From contig CAYRMW010000010.1 in assembly GCA_964425595.1 (NCBI GenBank), positions 1 through 47,815 on the forward strand: 47,815 nucleotides of DNA, given 5' to 3'. Positions 1-6,882 of this stretch are shown here, in pieces (position 1 is the stretch's first letter; the number at the start of each line of letters is the position of its first letter). Origin of the DNA: Caccovicinus sp964425595. GTDB taxonomy: Bacteria; Bacillota; Clostridia; Lachnospirales; Lachnospiraceae. The position numbers and the translations under genes are program-made. The notes beneath the pieces were generated by a model. The model did not search any database. It was not told the DNA's origin and was given only the letters and a program-made list of their open reading frames with translations.

Positions 1-13
1 CATCTTCATTCCC

Positions 14-59
14 GCCGGCCTGTTTTGGATACGGAAAAGCAGGCCGGCTATTTTTATTT
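14..59 (+). terminator. Intrinsic terminator of a gene left of the window
   Basis: A perfect 9-bp inverted repeat (GCCGGCCTG at 14-22, CAGGCCGGC at 40-48) is followed on the plus strand by TATTTTTATTT. The T-rich run lies only on the plus-strand side, so it most likely ends a rightward gene that lies outside the window and converges on the kinase gene ending at 82. Confidence 0.75.
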
Positions 60-81
60 GATCGGATGATCGCGGGATGGA

Positions 82-1170
82 CTACCGCTTAATGTCGTAA
101 TTCATGTTCATCAGGTTGCGGATCGTCTGCACATCATCCGTGATATTCGCGTCGCCATGGATGGTATGCTTGATCGCGCTGCTGGCCACCGCGAAATTGA
201 TCATGTCCATCGAACGGTAATTGTGGATCATGGCATAGATCAGGCCGCTGGCAAAAGCGTCTCCGCCGCCCACGCGATCCAGTATATTGAAAGTAAAGAG
301 CCTGCTCTCAAAGGTATGCCCCTCGTACCACATAAAGGCTTTCAGGCTGTTCTCGCTTCCGCTGTGGGCATAGCGCACATGGCGGGCGATGCACTTCAGG
401 TTCGGATAGCGCTGGACAAACGCCTGGAAGATCTCATCCTGCTGCTCATAGGAAGGCTGCAGAGGCACGCCATCCTTGTAATCGCCCTTGCTGTGATCCT
501 CCTCATCCCGCCAGAGATGATAAGGTTCAATCCCCAAAAGAACGTCCACATAGGGCAGGCACTTTGTACAGAAGTCTCTCGCTGCTTCCCAGGACCACAG
601 CGCGCTGCGGAAGTTGCCGTCAAAGCTTACGGTCATCCCCAGATCCTTGGCCGCCTTCAGGCTGTTCATGACCAGATCCTGGCAGTTCGGCCCCAGCGCA
701 GGCGTAATGCCGCTTAAGTGAAGCCAGTCAAACCCTTCCAGCATGGCATGAAGGTCCAGCTTGCTGTAATCATACTCAGTAAACGCGCTGTGCATACGGT
801 CATAGGTCACCTTGCTGGGGCGGATCCCATACCCTGTTTCCAGATAATACGTACCCATACGATTGGTCGGCGTCTCATCCTGTGTGCTCAGGATCATCGG
901 CGTGCAGTGGACATCATTGCTGCGGAGCATACGAATCGCGCTCTTGCCCAGGCTGTTGTTCGGCACCACGCTGAAAAACGTACTGTCCACGCCGAGATTG
1001 GCCAGCGCCAGCGCAATATTCGCTTCGCTTCCGCCGTAGCTGGCTTCGAAATTGCTGGCCATGCGGATCTTTTCGTAATTTGGCGGGGTCAGACGAAGCA
1101 TAATCTCTCCAATGGTAAAAAATTTTCTCGGACTTTCACTGTCCTGCAATAAAGGATTAAAATGTTCCAT
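82..1170 (-). CDS. PfkB-family sugar kinase, second 2-keto-3-deoxygluconate kinase paralogue
   Basis: A 362-residue PfkB/ribokinase-fold kinase, by family probably phosphorylating 2-keto-3-deoxygluconate (KDG) to KDPG in the cytoplasm. It has the PfkB N-terminal glycine motif (YGGSEANIALALANLG, residues 45-60) and the C-terminal motif DRVGGGDAF with the catalytic-base Asp at 304. The ATG at 1170 is chosen because AGGAGG lies 8 nt upstream; a longer reading frame to 1200 has no such site. It is the last gene of the eda-kdgK block. Compared with the neighbouring kinase it has an extra N-terminal segment of about 15 residues, and GIEPYH (213-218) replaces the GNEED found in the partner. Its substrate may therefore differ. 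The sugar-kinase assignment is secure; KDG as substrate is inferred. Confidence 0.85.
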   Translation of the reverse strand: MEHFNPLLQDSESPRKFFTIGEIMLRLTPPNYEKIRMASNFEASYGGSEANIALALANLGVDSTFFSVVPNNSLGKSAIRMLRSNDVHCTPMILSTQDETPTNRMGTYYLETGYGIRPSKVTYDRMHSAFTEYDYSKLDLHAMLEGFDWLHLSGITPALGPNCQDLVMNSLKAAKDLGMTVSFDGNFRSALWSWEAARDFCTKCLPYVDVLLGIEPYHLWRDEEDHSKGDYKDGVPLQPSYEQQDEIFQAFVQRYPNLKCIARHVRYAHSGSENSLKAFMWYEGHTFESRLFTFNILDRVGGGDAFASGLIYAMIHNYRSMDMINFAVASSAIKHTIHGDANITDDVQTIRNLMNMNYDIKR

Positions 1171-1217
1171 ACCGTGCTCCTCCTGCGTTTCTGCTATCAA
1201 TGTGATGTTCGGGCCAG

Positions 1218-1268
1218 CGTGCCGCTTCCTGTCCCGCGCTCCGGCGGACAGGGAGTGCTTTCGGCACG
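1218..1268. repeat. Nested inverted repeat upstream of the second kinase gene
   Basis: CGTGCCG (1218-1224) pairs with CGGCACG (1262-1268), and inside it CCTGTCC (1228-1234) pairs with GGACAGG (1246-1252). There is no T-run on either side, so it is not a simple terminator. It lies in the leader between the two kinase genes and could affect mRNA stability or processing. Confidence 0.55.
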
Positions 1269-1290
1269 CTCTGCCGGATACCCTGCAACG

Positions 1291-1335
1291 AAAAAGAGCG
1301 CCGCGTCACCTTCTCAGGTCCTGCAGCGCCCTCTT
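1291..1335 (-). terminator. Intrinsic terminator between the two KDG kinase genes
   Basis: On the minus strand AAGAG plus CGCTGC pairs with GCGGCG plus CTCTT, with a GG bulge, and TTTTT follows. It is placed to end most transcripts after the first kinase (1393-2424), so the distal paralogue may be expressed at a lower level. Confidence 0.65.
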
Positions 1336-1392
1336 ATGCTTTCTTTCTCTTCATGTACGGCCGCAAACGCGGCATCCGATCAGGAAAGCAGA

Positions 1393-2424
1393 TTATCTCT
1401 GAACACGTCCGGAGCCGTCGCCGCCAGCCAGGTTTTCCACGTCCGCGCGGGTAACCAGGTTGAAGTCGCCAGGAATGGTGTGCTTTAATGCGGAAGCTGC
1501 TACAGCGAATTCAAGAGCTGCCTTCATGTCTTTTCCGTCAGCCAGGCCGCAGATCAGACCGCCTGCGAAGGAATCGCCGCCGCCTACGCGGTCAACGATC
1601 GGGCTGATGGAGTACTTTCTGGAATGATAAAACTCACGGGTCTTGCCATCCATGATGCATGCGGACCAGCCGTTGTTGGAAGCGGAATAGCTCTCACGTA
1701 AGGAGCTGATGATATACTTAAAGCCGAACTTGTCCGCCATCTGGTTGAAAATATCAACATAACCGGCCAGTTCCAGCTCACCGGAGGTAACGTCGGTATT
1801 GCCCGGCTTAAAGCCAAGAACCTTCTCCGCGTCCTCTTCGTTTCCGATGCAGACATCAACGTACTGCATCAGGTTGGTCATCACCTTCTGTGCCTTCTCC
1901 GAGGACCATAATTTCTTACGGAAGTTCAGGTCTACGGATACGGTCACGCCGTGCGCCTTGGCCGCCTTTAACGCAGCCTCGGTCAGCTCGATCGCGGAAT
2001 CCGAAACGGCAGGCGTAATGCCCGTAAAATGGAACCAGTCCACACCCTCAAAGATCTCGTCGAAATTGAACTGATCCGGCGTCGCAGTGGAAATGGAGCT
2101 GTGTGCACGGTCATAAACGACATTGGAAGCTCTCATGGCCGAACCGGTCTCCAGATAATAGATGCCCAGACGCTCGCCGCTTCTGGCAATGTATTTGGTG
2201 CCTACATTGTACTTTCTTAATGCGGCCACCGCACACTCACCGATGGGATTGGACGGAACCGCGGTCACAAACTCAACGTCATGGCCATAGTTAGCCAGAG
2301 ATACGGCTACGTTTGCCTCGCCTCCGCCGTAGTTTACATCGAACTCGTCCGCCTGGATAAACTTCTCATTATTCGGGGTGGATAATCTTAACATGATCTC
2401 ACCCATGGTTACGATCTTTGCCAT
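1393..2424 (-). CDS. kdgK: 2-dehydro-3-deoxygluconokinase (KDG kinase)
   Basis: A 343-residue PfkB-family kinase that converts 2-keto-3-deoxygluconate plus ATP to KDPG, the step before KDPG aldolase in uronate breakdown. The start MAKIVTMGEIMLRLS follows AAGGAG. The N-terminal motif YGGGEANVA is at about 32-40, GNEED at 194-198, and the C-terminal motif DRVGGGDSFAGG carries catalytic Asp284. The gene lies directly downstream of the aldolase gene, separated by a GC-rich hairpin, and upstream of a diverged second kinase. The operon partners (eda, uxaA, uxaC) make KDG the likely substrate. Confidence 0.93.
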   Translation of the reverse strand: MAKIVTMGEIMLRLSTPNNEKFIQADEFDVNYGGGEANVAVSLANYGHDVEFVTAVPSNPIGECAVAALRKYNVGTKYIARSGERLGIYYLETGSAMRASNVVYDRAHSSISTATPDQFNFDEIFEGVDWFHFTGITPAVSDSAIELTEAALKAAKAHGVTVSVDLNFRKKLWSSEKAQKVMTNLMQYVDVCIGNEEDAEKVLGFKPGNTDVTSGELELAGYVDIFNQMADKFGFKYIISSLRESYSASNNGWSACIMDGKTREFYHSRKYSISPIVDRVGGGDSFAGGLICGLADGKDMKAALEFAVAASALKHTIPGDFNLVTRADVENLAGGDGSGRVQR

Positions 2425-2457
2425 TTTTCATTCTCCTTAATCACTTACTTTATCTTT

Positions 2458-2490
2458 CTGCGGTACCGGGGCATCCGGCCCCGGCCGCAG
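2458..2490. repeat. Intercistronic hairpin between eda and kdgK
   Basis: CTGCGG plus CCGGGGC pairs with GCCCCGG plus CCGCAG around a short loop. A-rich rather than T-rich sequence follows on the minus strand, so this is not a typical terminator. It more likely stabilises or processes the eda-kdgK mRNA. Confidence 0.6.
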
Positions 2491-2502
2491 CACCGACCCT
2501 GA

Positions 2503-3153
2503 TTATGCGCGGGCAGCCGCAACCGCAGCGACAAACTCCTGCGCCTTTGCCGTCACTGCCGCAAAATCACCGGTCTTCGCGCCCTTGGTCAGGCTGCTTC
2601 CGGTGCCGACAGCGTACGCGCCAGCCTTCAGCCACTTATCTACATTGTCTACATCTACGCCGCCGGAGGGCATGAACTCACCCTGGGGAAGGGGACCCTT
2701 GAAGGAGCTGATCGCGGCAGGACCTACGATATTGCCCGGGAAGATCTTGATCACGTCGCAGCCGGCTTCCATGGCGGTGATCGCCTCGGTCGGCGTCATA
2801 ACGCCGGGAAGCATAGGCACGCGATAGCGGTTGCACAGCTTAATGGTCTCTACATTCAGACCGGGGCTTACGACATAATTCGCACCGGCCAGAATCACCT
2901 GGCGGGCAGTCTCAGGATCCAGAACGGTTCCGGCGCCGATAACGACCTTATCGTCATCCTTATATTTCTTCGCCATCGCTGCAATGAACTCTACCGGATT
3001 GCCCTCGTCCATGGTCATGGTGATCTCGATGAAATTGATCCCGCCGGCGATGATGGCGTCGACCACCTTCTCACCCTGCTCTAAGTTCTTCGCGCGAACT
3101 ACAGCTACCAGGCAGTCTTCCTTCAGTCTTGCTAAAACCTGTTCTTTCTTCAT
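2503..3153 (-). CDS. eda: Bifunctional KHG/KDPG aldolase
   Basis: A 216-residue class I aldolase that splits 2-keto-3-deoxy-6-phosphogluconate into pyruvate and glyceraldehyde 3-phosphate, the last step of hexuronate catabolism. Visible family motifs are EITMT (Glu43), GAGTV (73-77), SPG (96-98), PGVMTPTE (116-123) and IKIFP, where Lys136 is the Schiff-base lysine. The Arg found after the catalytic Glu in the E. coli enzyme (EVTLRT) is not conserved here. The ATG at 3153 follows GAAGGAG; an upstream ATG-like extension lacks support. A strong promoter lies just upstream (3221-3249). Confidence 0.94.
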   Translation of the reverse strand: MKKEQVLARLKEDCLVAVVRAKNLEQGEKVVDAIIAGGINFIEITMTMDEGNPVEFIAAMAKKYKDDDKVVIGAGTVLDPETARQVILAGANYVVSPGLNVETIKLCNRYRVPMLPGVMTPTEAITAMEAGCDVIKIFPGNIVGPAAISSFKGPLPQGEFMPSGGVDVDNVDKWLKAGAYAVGTGSSLTKGAKTGDFAAVTAKAQEFVAAVAAARA

Positions 3154-3220
3154 GTTTTTCTCCTTCTTTCTTTTTGTTCGCATATGCGACCGGATATCGT
3201 AAATGCAACTTTATGATTAA

Positions 3221-3249
3221 ATTTTAAACGTTACCCATACTTTTGTCAA
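3221..3249 (-). promoter_or_regulatory. Sigma-A-type promoter of eda-kdgK
   Basis: On the minus strand TTGACA (3249-3244), a 17-nt spacer and TAAAAT (3226-3221) match the housekeeping consensus. The -35 box overlaps the stop codon region of the upstream iclR gene (stop at 3246-3248), so eda-kdgK has its own promoter apart from uxaA-iclR. AACGTT lies in the spacer next to the -10 box, as it also does in the uxaA promoter spacer. Confidence 0.85.
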
Positions 3250-4040
3250 CTGGAAAAGCCGTTATTTTCCCGATTTTCCGGCGTCTTCTCCAGGTATCCC
3301 AGACGGCCGGAAATCTCCTCCGCCTTCTGCCTTACCGCCTGCCCGAGGGAATGGTAATCTTCTTCCGGTTTGTACAGGCTGGACGCGCTGATGGCGCCCA
3401 AAACGCAGCCCTCCCTGTCATAAACCGGCGCGCCAACGCACTGCATGTGATCTTCCATCTCCCTGGCATCTATGGAATAGCCCAGCCTGCGGACCGTCTC
3501 CAACTCCGCCAGAAGACCATCCGCCGAAAGGATCGTCCTTGGCGTCTTCCTGCGGAAATGGATCTGGCTGATCACCCGGCTTCTTGTCTCCTCATCCACA
3601 TAAGCCAGGATCGCTTTGCCAAGCGAAGTACAGTATACCGGATTCTTCGTCCCCACGGTGGCTGTCGTGATGATGGGATTCTCCGGCTCGAACTTGCACA
3701 GATATACCACCTCGTGACCGGTAAGCACGCCGTAAAAAACCGTTTTCCCGATCTCGCGGGCAAAAGCCTTAAGCTCCGGCTCCATGGTGCCCAGCACGTC
3801 CAGGTGATTGGTATAACTCACCCCGACCCGGTACGCCGTCAGGCCGATGGTGTATACCTGCTTCTGCCCTTTTGCCACGTTCACCATCCCTGTCTGCGCC
3901 AGCGTCGTGACAATATCATAGGCGCTCGTCTTCGGAAGCTCCAGCGAATCGCAGATCTTATCCAGCGTAATGCCCTCAGGATATTTGGAAACCAGTTTCA
4001 GGATCTCCACGCTTCTGAGCGTCGTTCTGTTCAGCTTCAT
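3246..4040 (-). CDS. IclR-family transcriptional regulator (KdgR-like)
   Basis: A 264-residue regulator with an N-terminal winged helix-turn-helix (about residues 5-60, including ITLDKICDSLELPKTSAYDIVTTL) and a C-terminal IclR effector-binding domain (about 75-250; VYCTSLGKAILA and MQCVGAPVYDREG are typical). Family members near KDG genes, such as KdgR, sense KDG-type acids and repress uronate genes; that role is inferred here from the neighbours uxaA, eda and kdgK. The start at 4040 follows GAGAGG. The end of the gene overlaps the eda promoter, so readthrough of iclR could affect eda expression. Confidence 0.88.
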   Translation of the reverse strand: MKLNRTTLRSVEILKLVSKYPEGITLDKICDSLELPKTSAYDIVTTLAQTGMVNVAKGQKQVYTIGLTAYRVGVSYTNHLDVLGTMEPELKAFAREIGKTVFYGVLTGHEVVYLCKFEPENPIITTATVGTKNPVYCTSLGKAILAYVDEETRSRVISQIHFRRKTPRTILSADGLLAELETVRRLGYSIDAREMEDHMQCVGAPVYDREGCVLGAISASSLYKPEEDYHSLGQAVRQKAEEISGRLGYLEKTPENRENNGFSS

Positions 4041-4096
4041 GCCTTACCTCTCTTCTCGTTGTCTTTCAAAGATGCGAAACCAGGCTTCACCGGACA

Positions 4097-4117
4097 GCCG
4101 GCGCCGCAGCCGCCGGC
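4097..4117. repeat. GC-rich hairpin between uxaA and the iclR-type gene
   Basis: GCCGGCG (4097-4103) and CGCCGGC (4111-4117) form a perfect 7-bp stem with no following T-run. It resembles in character, but not in sequence, the hairpins in other gaps of this window. Confidence 0.5.
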
Positions 4118-4155
4118 CGCGAAAGGGGGCAGATCCCGGACGGCCCCAAAAGCGC

Positions 4156-5637
4156 TTATAAGGTCACACCCTGCTTGAAAATAGCCCAGTCATGGAAGCC
4201 TGCCTCCTCGGCCTTGACTAACTTCCCGGAAGCGACATCCAGCACATACTGGAACAGGGCGGCCGCCAGGTCTTCCTTCGTGGCGTCTTCGACCATCCGG
4301 CCGGCATTAAAGTCGATCCAGTTCTTCTTATGCGCCGCCAGCCTGGAGTTGCTGGAGATCTTCACCGTAGGAACCGGCGACGCAAAAGGCGTGCCCCGTC
4401 CCGTGGTAAACAGAACGATCTGCGCGCCGGACATCGCAAGCGCAGTGGCAGCTACCAGGTCGTTTCCCGGCGCACTCAGCAGGTTCAGTCCCTTGACCTG
4501 CACCGGTTCCGCGTAGGAAAGCACACCCCTGACCGGAGAACTGCCTGACTTCTGGGTGCAGCCAAGAGATTTATCCTCCAGCGTGGAAATGCCGCCCTTC
4601 TTATTTCCCGGCGACGGGTTCTCGTAGATCGTCTGGTTATGGCTCTTAAAGTAATTCTTGAAATCATTGATCAGGTTTACGGTCTGCTCAAACAGTTCCG
4701 GCGTCTCGCAGCGGTTCATCAGGATCGTCTCTGCGCCAAACATCTCCGGTACCTCAGTCAGGATCGTGGTGCCTCCCTTGGAACAGAGAATGTCTGAAAA
4801 AGCGCCGACCACCGGATTCGCCGTGATGCCGGAGAGGCCGTCGGATCCGCCGCACTTCATGCCGATGATCAGTTCGCTGGCATCCACCTTCTCCCGCTTA
4901 AAGGAACCGGCATACTCGGCCAGCTCCTCCATGATCTTCATCGCCGCTTCCTGCTCATCCTCCACGTCCTGGCACTGGAGGAAGCGCACACGCTTCTCAT
5001 CGTACTCGCCGATGTAGTCCATCAGCACAGGGATGTTGCTGTTCTCACAGCCAAGGCCGAGGACCAGGACGCCGCCGGCATTGGGGTGACGGATCATGTC
5101 CGCCAGGATCTTGCGGGTATTTTCCTGATCATCGCCCATCTGAGAACAGCCGTAAGGATGGACGAACGCCGCCACCGCGTCGATCGTTCCGCCCACAAAC
5201 TTCTGCGATTCCCTCTCGATCGCCTTGGCGATGGAATTGACACAGCCTACGGTAGGGATGATCCAGAGCTCGTTGCGGACGCCCGTCCTGCCGTCTGTCC
5301 TGCGAAACCCGTCAAAATACGCGTGCTCCGTCTCCTTAAGTCCGGAAGCGACCGGCTCGTAATGGTAGGTCAGCAGATCGCCCAGGGCTGTCTTTAAGTT
5401 ATGGACGTGGATCCACTGGCCCTTCCGGATCTGCGCACTGGCATGACCGATGCGAAAGCCGTACTTCACCACGTCCTCGCCCGCTTCGATGTCTGTCAGC
5501 GCAAACTTGTGCCCCTGCGGGATCTCTTCCAGGGTGGTCACCGCCATCCCTCCCACATCCAGGGTCTCCCCCTTCTGAATGGGGCGCAGCGCGACGGCAA
5601 CATTGTCATCTTCATGGATCTTTACAAAATCCTGCAT
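4156..5637 (-). CDS. uxaA: Altronate dehydratase (UxaA family)
   Basis: A 493-residue enzyme expected to dehydrate D-altronate to 2-keto-3-deoxygluconate. The N-terminal SAF domain (about 1-75; VALRPIQKGETL) is followed by the large D-galactarate dehydratase/altronate hydrolase domain. Conserved stretches include HPYGCSQMGDDQENT, LGLGCENSN and GMKCGGSDGLSGITANP. The length matches full-length UxaA with both domains. The start MQDFVKIHED at 5637 follows GAGGAG. It is the first gene of the leftward uronate operon and has a strong promoter with a LacI-type palindrome at the transcription start. Galactarate dehydratase is a less likely alternative, given the uxaC, eda and kdgK neighbours. Confidence 0.92.
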   Translation of the reverse strand: MQDFVKIHEDDNVAVALRPIQKGETLDVGGMAVTTLEEIPQGHKFALTDIEAGEDVVKYGFRIGHASAQIRKGQWIHVHNLKTALGDLLTYHYEPVASGLKETEHAYFDGFRRTDGRTGVRNELWIIPTVGCVNSIAKAIERESQKFVGGTIDAVAAFVHPYGCSQMGDDQENTRKILADMIRHPNAGGVLVLGLGCENSNIPVLMDYIGEYDEKRVRFLQCQDVEDEQEAAMKIMEELAEYAGSFKREKVDASELIIGMKCGGSDGLSGITANPVVGAFSDILCSKGGTTILTEVPEMFGAETILMNRCETPELFEQTVNLINDFKNYFKSHNQTIYENPSPGNKKGGISTLEDKSLGCTQKSGSSPVRGVLSYAEPVQVKGLNLLSAPGNDLVAATALAMSGAQIVLFTTGRGTPFASPVPTVKISSNSRLAAHKKNWIDFNAGRMVEDATKEDLAAALFQYVLDVASGKLVKAEEAGFHDWAIFKQGVTL

Positions 5638-5729
5638 CTTTCTCTCCTCTCCGCGGCTGCTGCGGCAGTCAGAACCGGCCGGTCCGAAACGACGTCCCGC
5701 GTCTGTGTTCCCGGAACATCCGCGATCAA

Positions 5730-5743
5730 TGTAAGTACTTACA
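5730..5743. promoter_or_regulatory. 14-bp palindromic operator at the uxaA start site
   Basis: The perfect palindrome TGTAAGTACTTACA lies 3 bp downstream of the uxaA -10 box, where bound repressor would block initiation. An identical copy lies at the same relative place in the divergent lacI promoter. Binding by the LacI protein encoded next to it is inferred. Confidence 0.75.
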
Positions 5744-5746
5744 ATC

Positions 5747-5775
5747 ATTTTACAAAAAACGTTTTGGAAAGTCAA
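5747..5775 (-). promoter_or_regulatory. Promoter of uxaA
   Basis: On the minus strand TTGACT (5775-5770), a 17-nt spacer and TAAAAT (5752-5747) form a near-consensus promoter. The spacer holds the palindrome AAAACGTTTT (5756-5765), whose CG-centred core resembles a catabolite-repression (cre) site, though the flanks match poorly. Confidence 0.85.
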
Positions 5776-5792
5776 TAAAAAATAGAAAGGTG

Positions 5793-5821
5793 TTGCAATA
5801 TTTATTCACAATATGTATAAT
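5793..5821 (+). promoter_or_regulatory. Promoter of lacI-uxaC
   Basis: TTGCAA (5793-5798), a 17-nt spacer and TATAAT (5816-5821) point rightward into the lacI-type gene. The -35 boxes of this promoter and the uxaA promoter lie back to back, 17 bp apart. Confidence 0.85.
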
Positions 5822-5831
5822 AAACGTAGCT

Positions 5832-5845
5832 TGTAAGTACTTACA
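5832..5845. promoter_or_regulatory. Second 14-bp palindromic operator, at the lacI start site
   Basis: This second exact copy of TGTAAGTACTTACA lies 10 bp downstream of the lacI -10 box. The two operator centres are 102 bp apart, close to ten helical turns, which would suit DNA looping by a tetrameric repressor. Confidence 0.75.
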
Positions 5846-5861
5846 GAATTGAGGTAACCGG

Positions 5862-6863
5862 ATGAATATCTACGATGTATCAAAGAAAGCCAATGTTTCC
5901 ATTGCCACGGTATCCCGCGTACTGAACGGGAACCCGAATGTCAGCGATAAGACCAGGGCGAAGGTTCTCGCCGTGATGGAGCAGCTTGGATATACACCGA
6001 ATGTATTTGCCCGCGGCCTTGGCCTGAATACCATGCGGACCATCGGCATCATGTGCTCCGACTCTTCCGATCTGTACCTGGCCAACGCGATCTACTATCT
6101 GGAGAGGGAGCTCCGTTTAAACGGCTACGATGCCATCCTCTGCTGTACCGGCTACGAGCTGGAGACCAAACAGAAATACTTCGATCTGCTCTGCTCCAAG
6201 CGTGTGGATGCCATTATCCTGGCAGGATCCAAATTTGTGGAGATGAAATCCCGGGACAACACCTACATCCTAGACGCAGCGGCGAAGATCCCCATCATGC
6301 TGGTCAACGGCTATCTGGAAGGGGAAAACATCTACTCCACCGTCTGCGACGATCAGGCAGCGGTATACCAGGCGGCCACCCAGCTGATCCGGTCCGGCCG
6401 GAAAAAGCTTCTCTATGTATATACCAGCGCTTCTTACAGCGGATACAATAAGCTCCAGGGCTTCCGGCACGCGCTGGCCGACGCTGGGATCCCCGAAGAT
6501 CCCCGGTATATCCGCCAGTGTCCAAAGGACATCACCGCAGCCAAGGAGCTGTTCCTTTCCCTGAAAAACGAGGGGCTGGCGTTTGACAGCGTGATCGCCT
6601 CAGACGATTCTCTGGCTGCCGGTGCGGTCAAGTATGCCAACAGCGCCCGGATCCCGGTTCCCGAGGAGCTCTCCATCATCGGATACAATAATTCTATTCT
6701 ATCCCTCTGCTCCGATCCCGAACTGACCTCCATCGACAGCAAGGTAGAGGCCTTATGCACCACTACCGTAAATACGCTGATGGGTGTGTTCAGCGGTGGG
6801 AATGTCCCCAACCGGACCACCATCGCTGCTGATCTAATAAAGCGTGAAACCACCAATTTTTAA
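5862..6863 (+). CDS. LacI-family transcriptional regulator of the uronate genes
   Basis: A 333-residue LacI/GalR regulator. The N-terminal helix-turn-helix and hinge (residues 1-55; IYDVSKKANVSIATVSRVLN) are followed by a periplasmic-binding-like sensor domain (about 60-330; GIMCSDSSD, IIGYNNS, DPELTSID). The ATG at 5862 follows GAGG. It is transcribed together with uxaC, whose start codon lies 19 bp after its stop, and divergently from uxaA. Two identical palindromes at both start sites suggest that it represses both directions and itself. The inducer is unknown; a uronate or pathway intermediate is the natural guess. Confidence 0.92.
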   Translation: MNIYDVSKKANVSIATVSRVLNGNPNVSDKTRAKVLAVMEQLGYTPNVFARGLGLNTMRTIGIMCSDSSDLYLANAIYYLERELRLNGYDAILCCTGYELETKQKYFDLLCSKRVDAIILAGSKFVEMKSRDNTYILDAAAKIPIMLVNGYLEGENIYSTVCDDQAAVYQAATQLIRSGRKKLLYVYTSASYSGYNKLQGFRHALADAGIPEDPRYIRQCPKDITAAKELFLSLKNEGLAFDSVIASDDSLAAGAVKYANSARIPVPEELSIIGYNNSILSLCSDPELTSIDSKVEALCTTTVNTLMGVFSGGNVPNRTTIAADLIKRETTNF

Positions 6864-6882
6864 ACTCAAGGAGGAATTTGCT

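Noticed and set aside
1216..1270. Nested hairpin as an intrinsic terminator
   Set aside because: No T-run on either strand; the real terminator in this gap is at 1291-1335.
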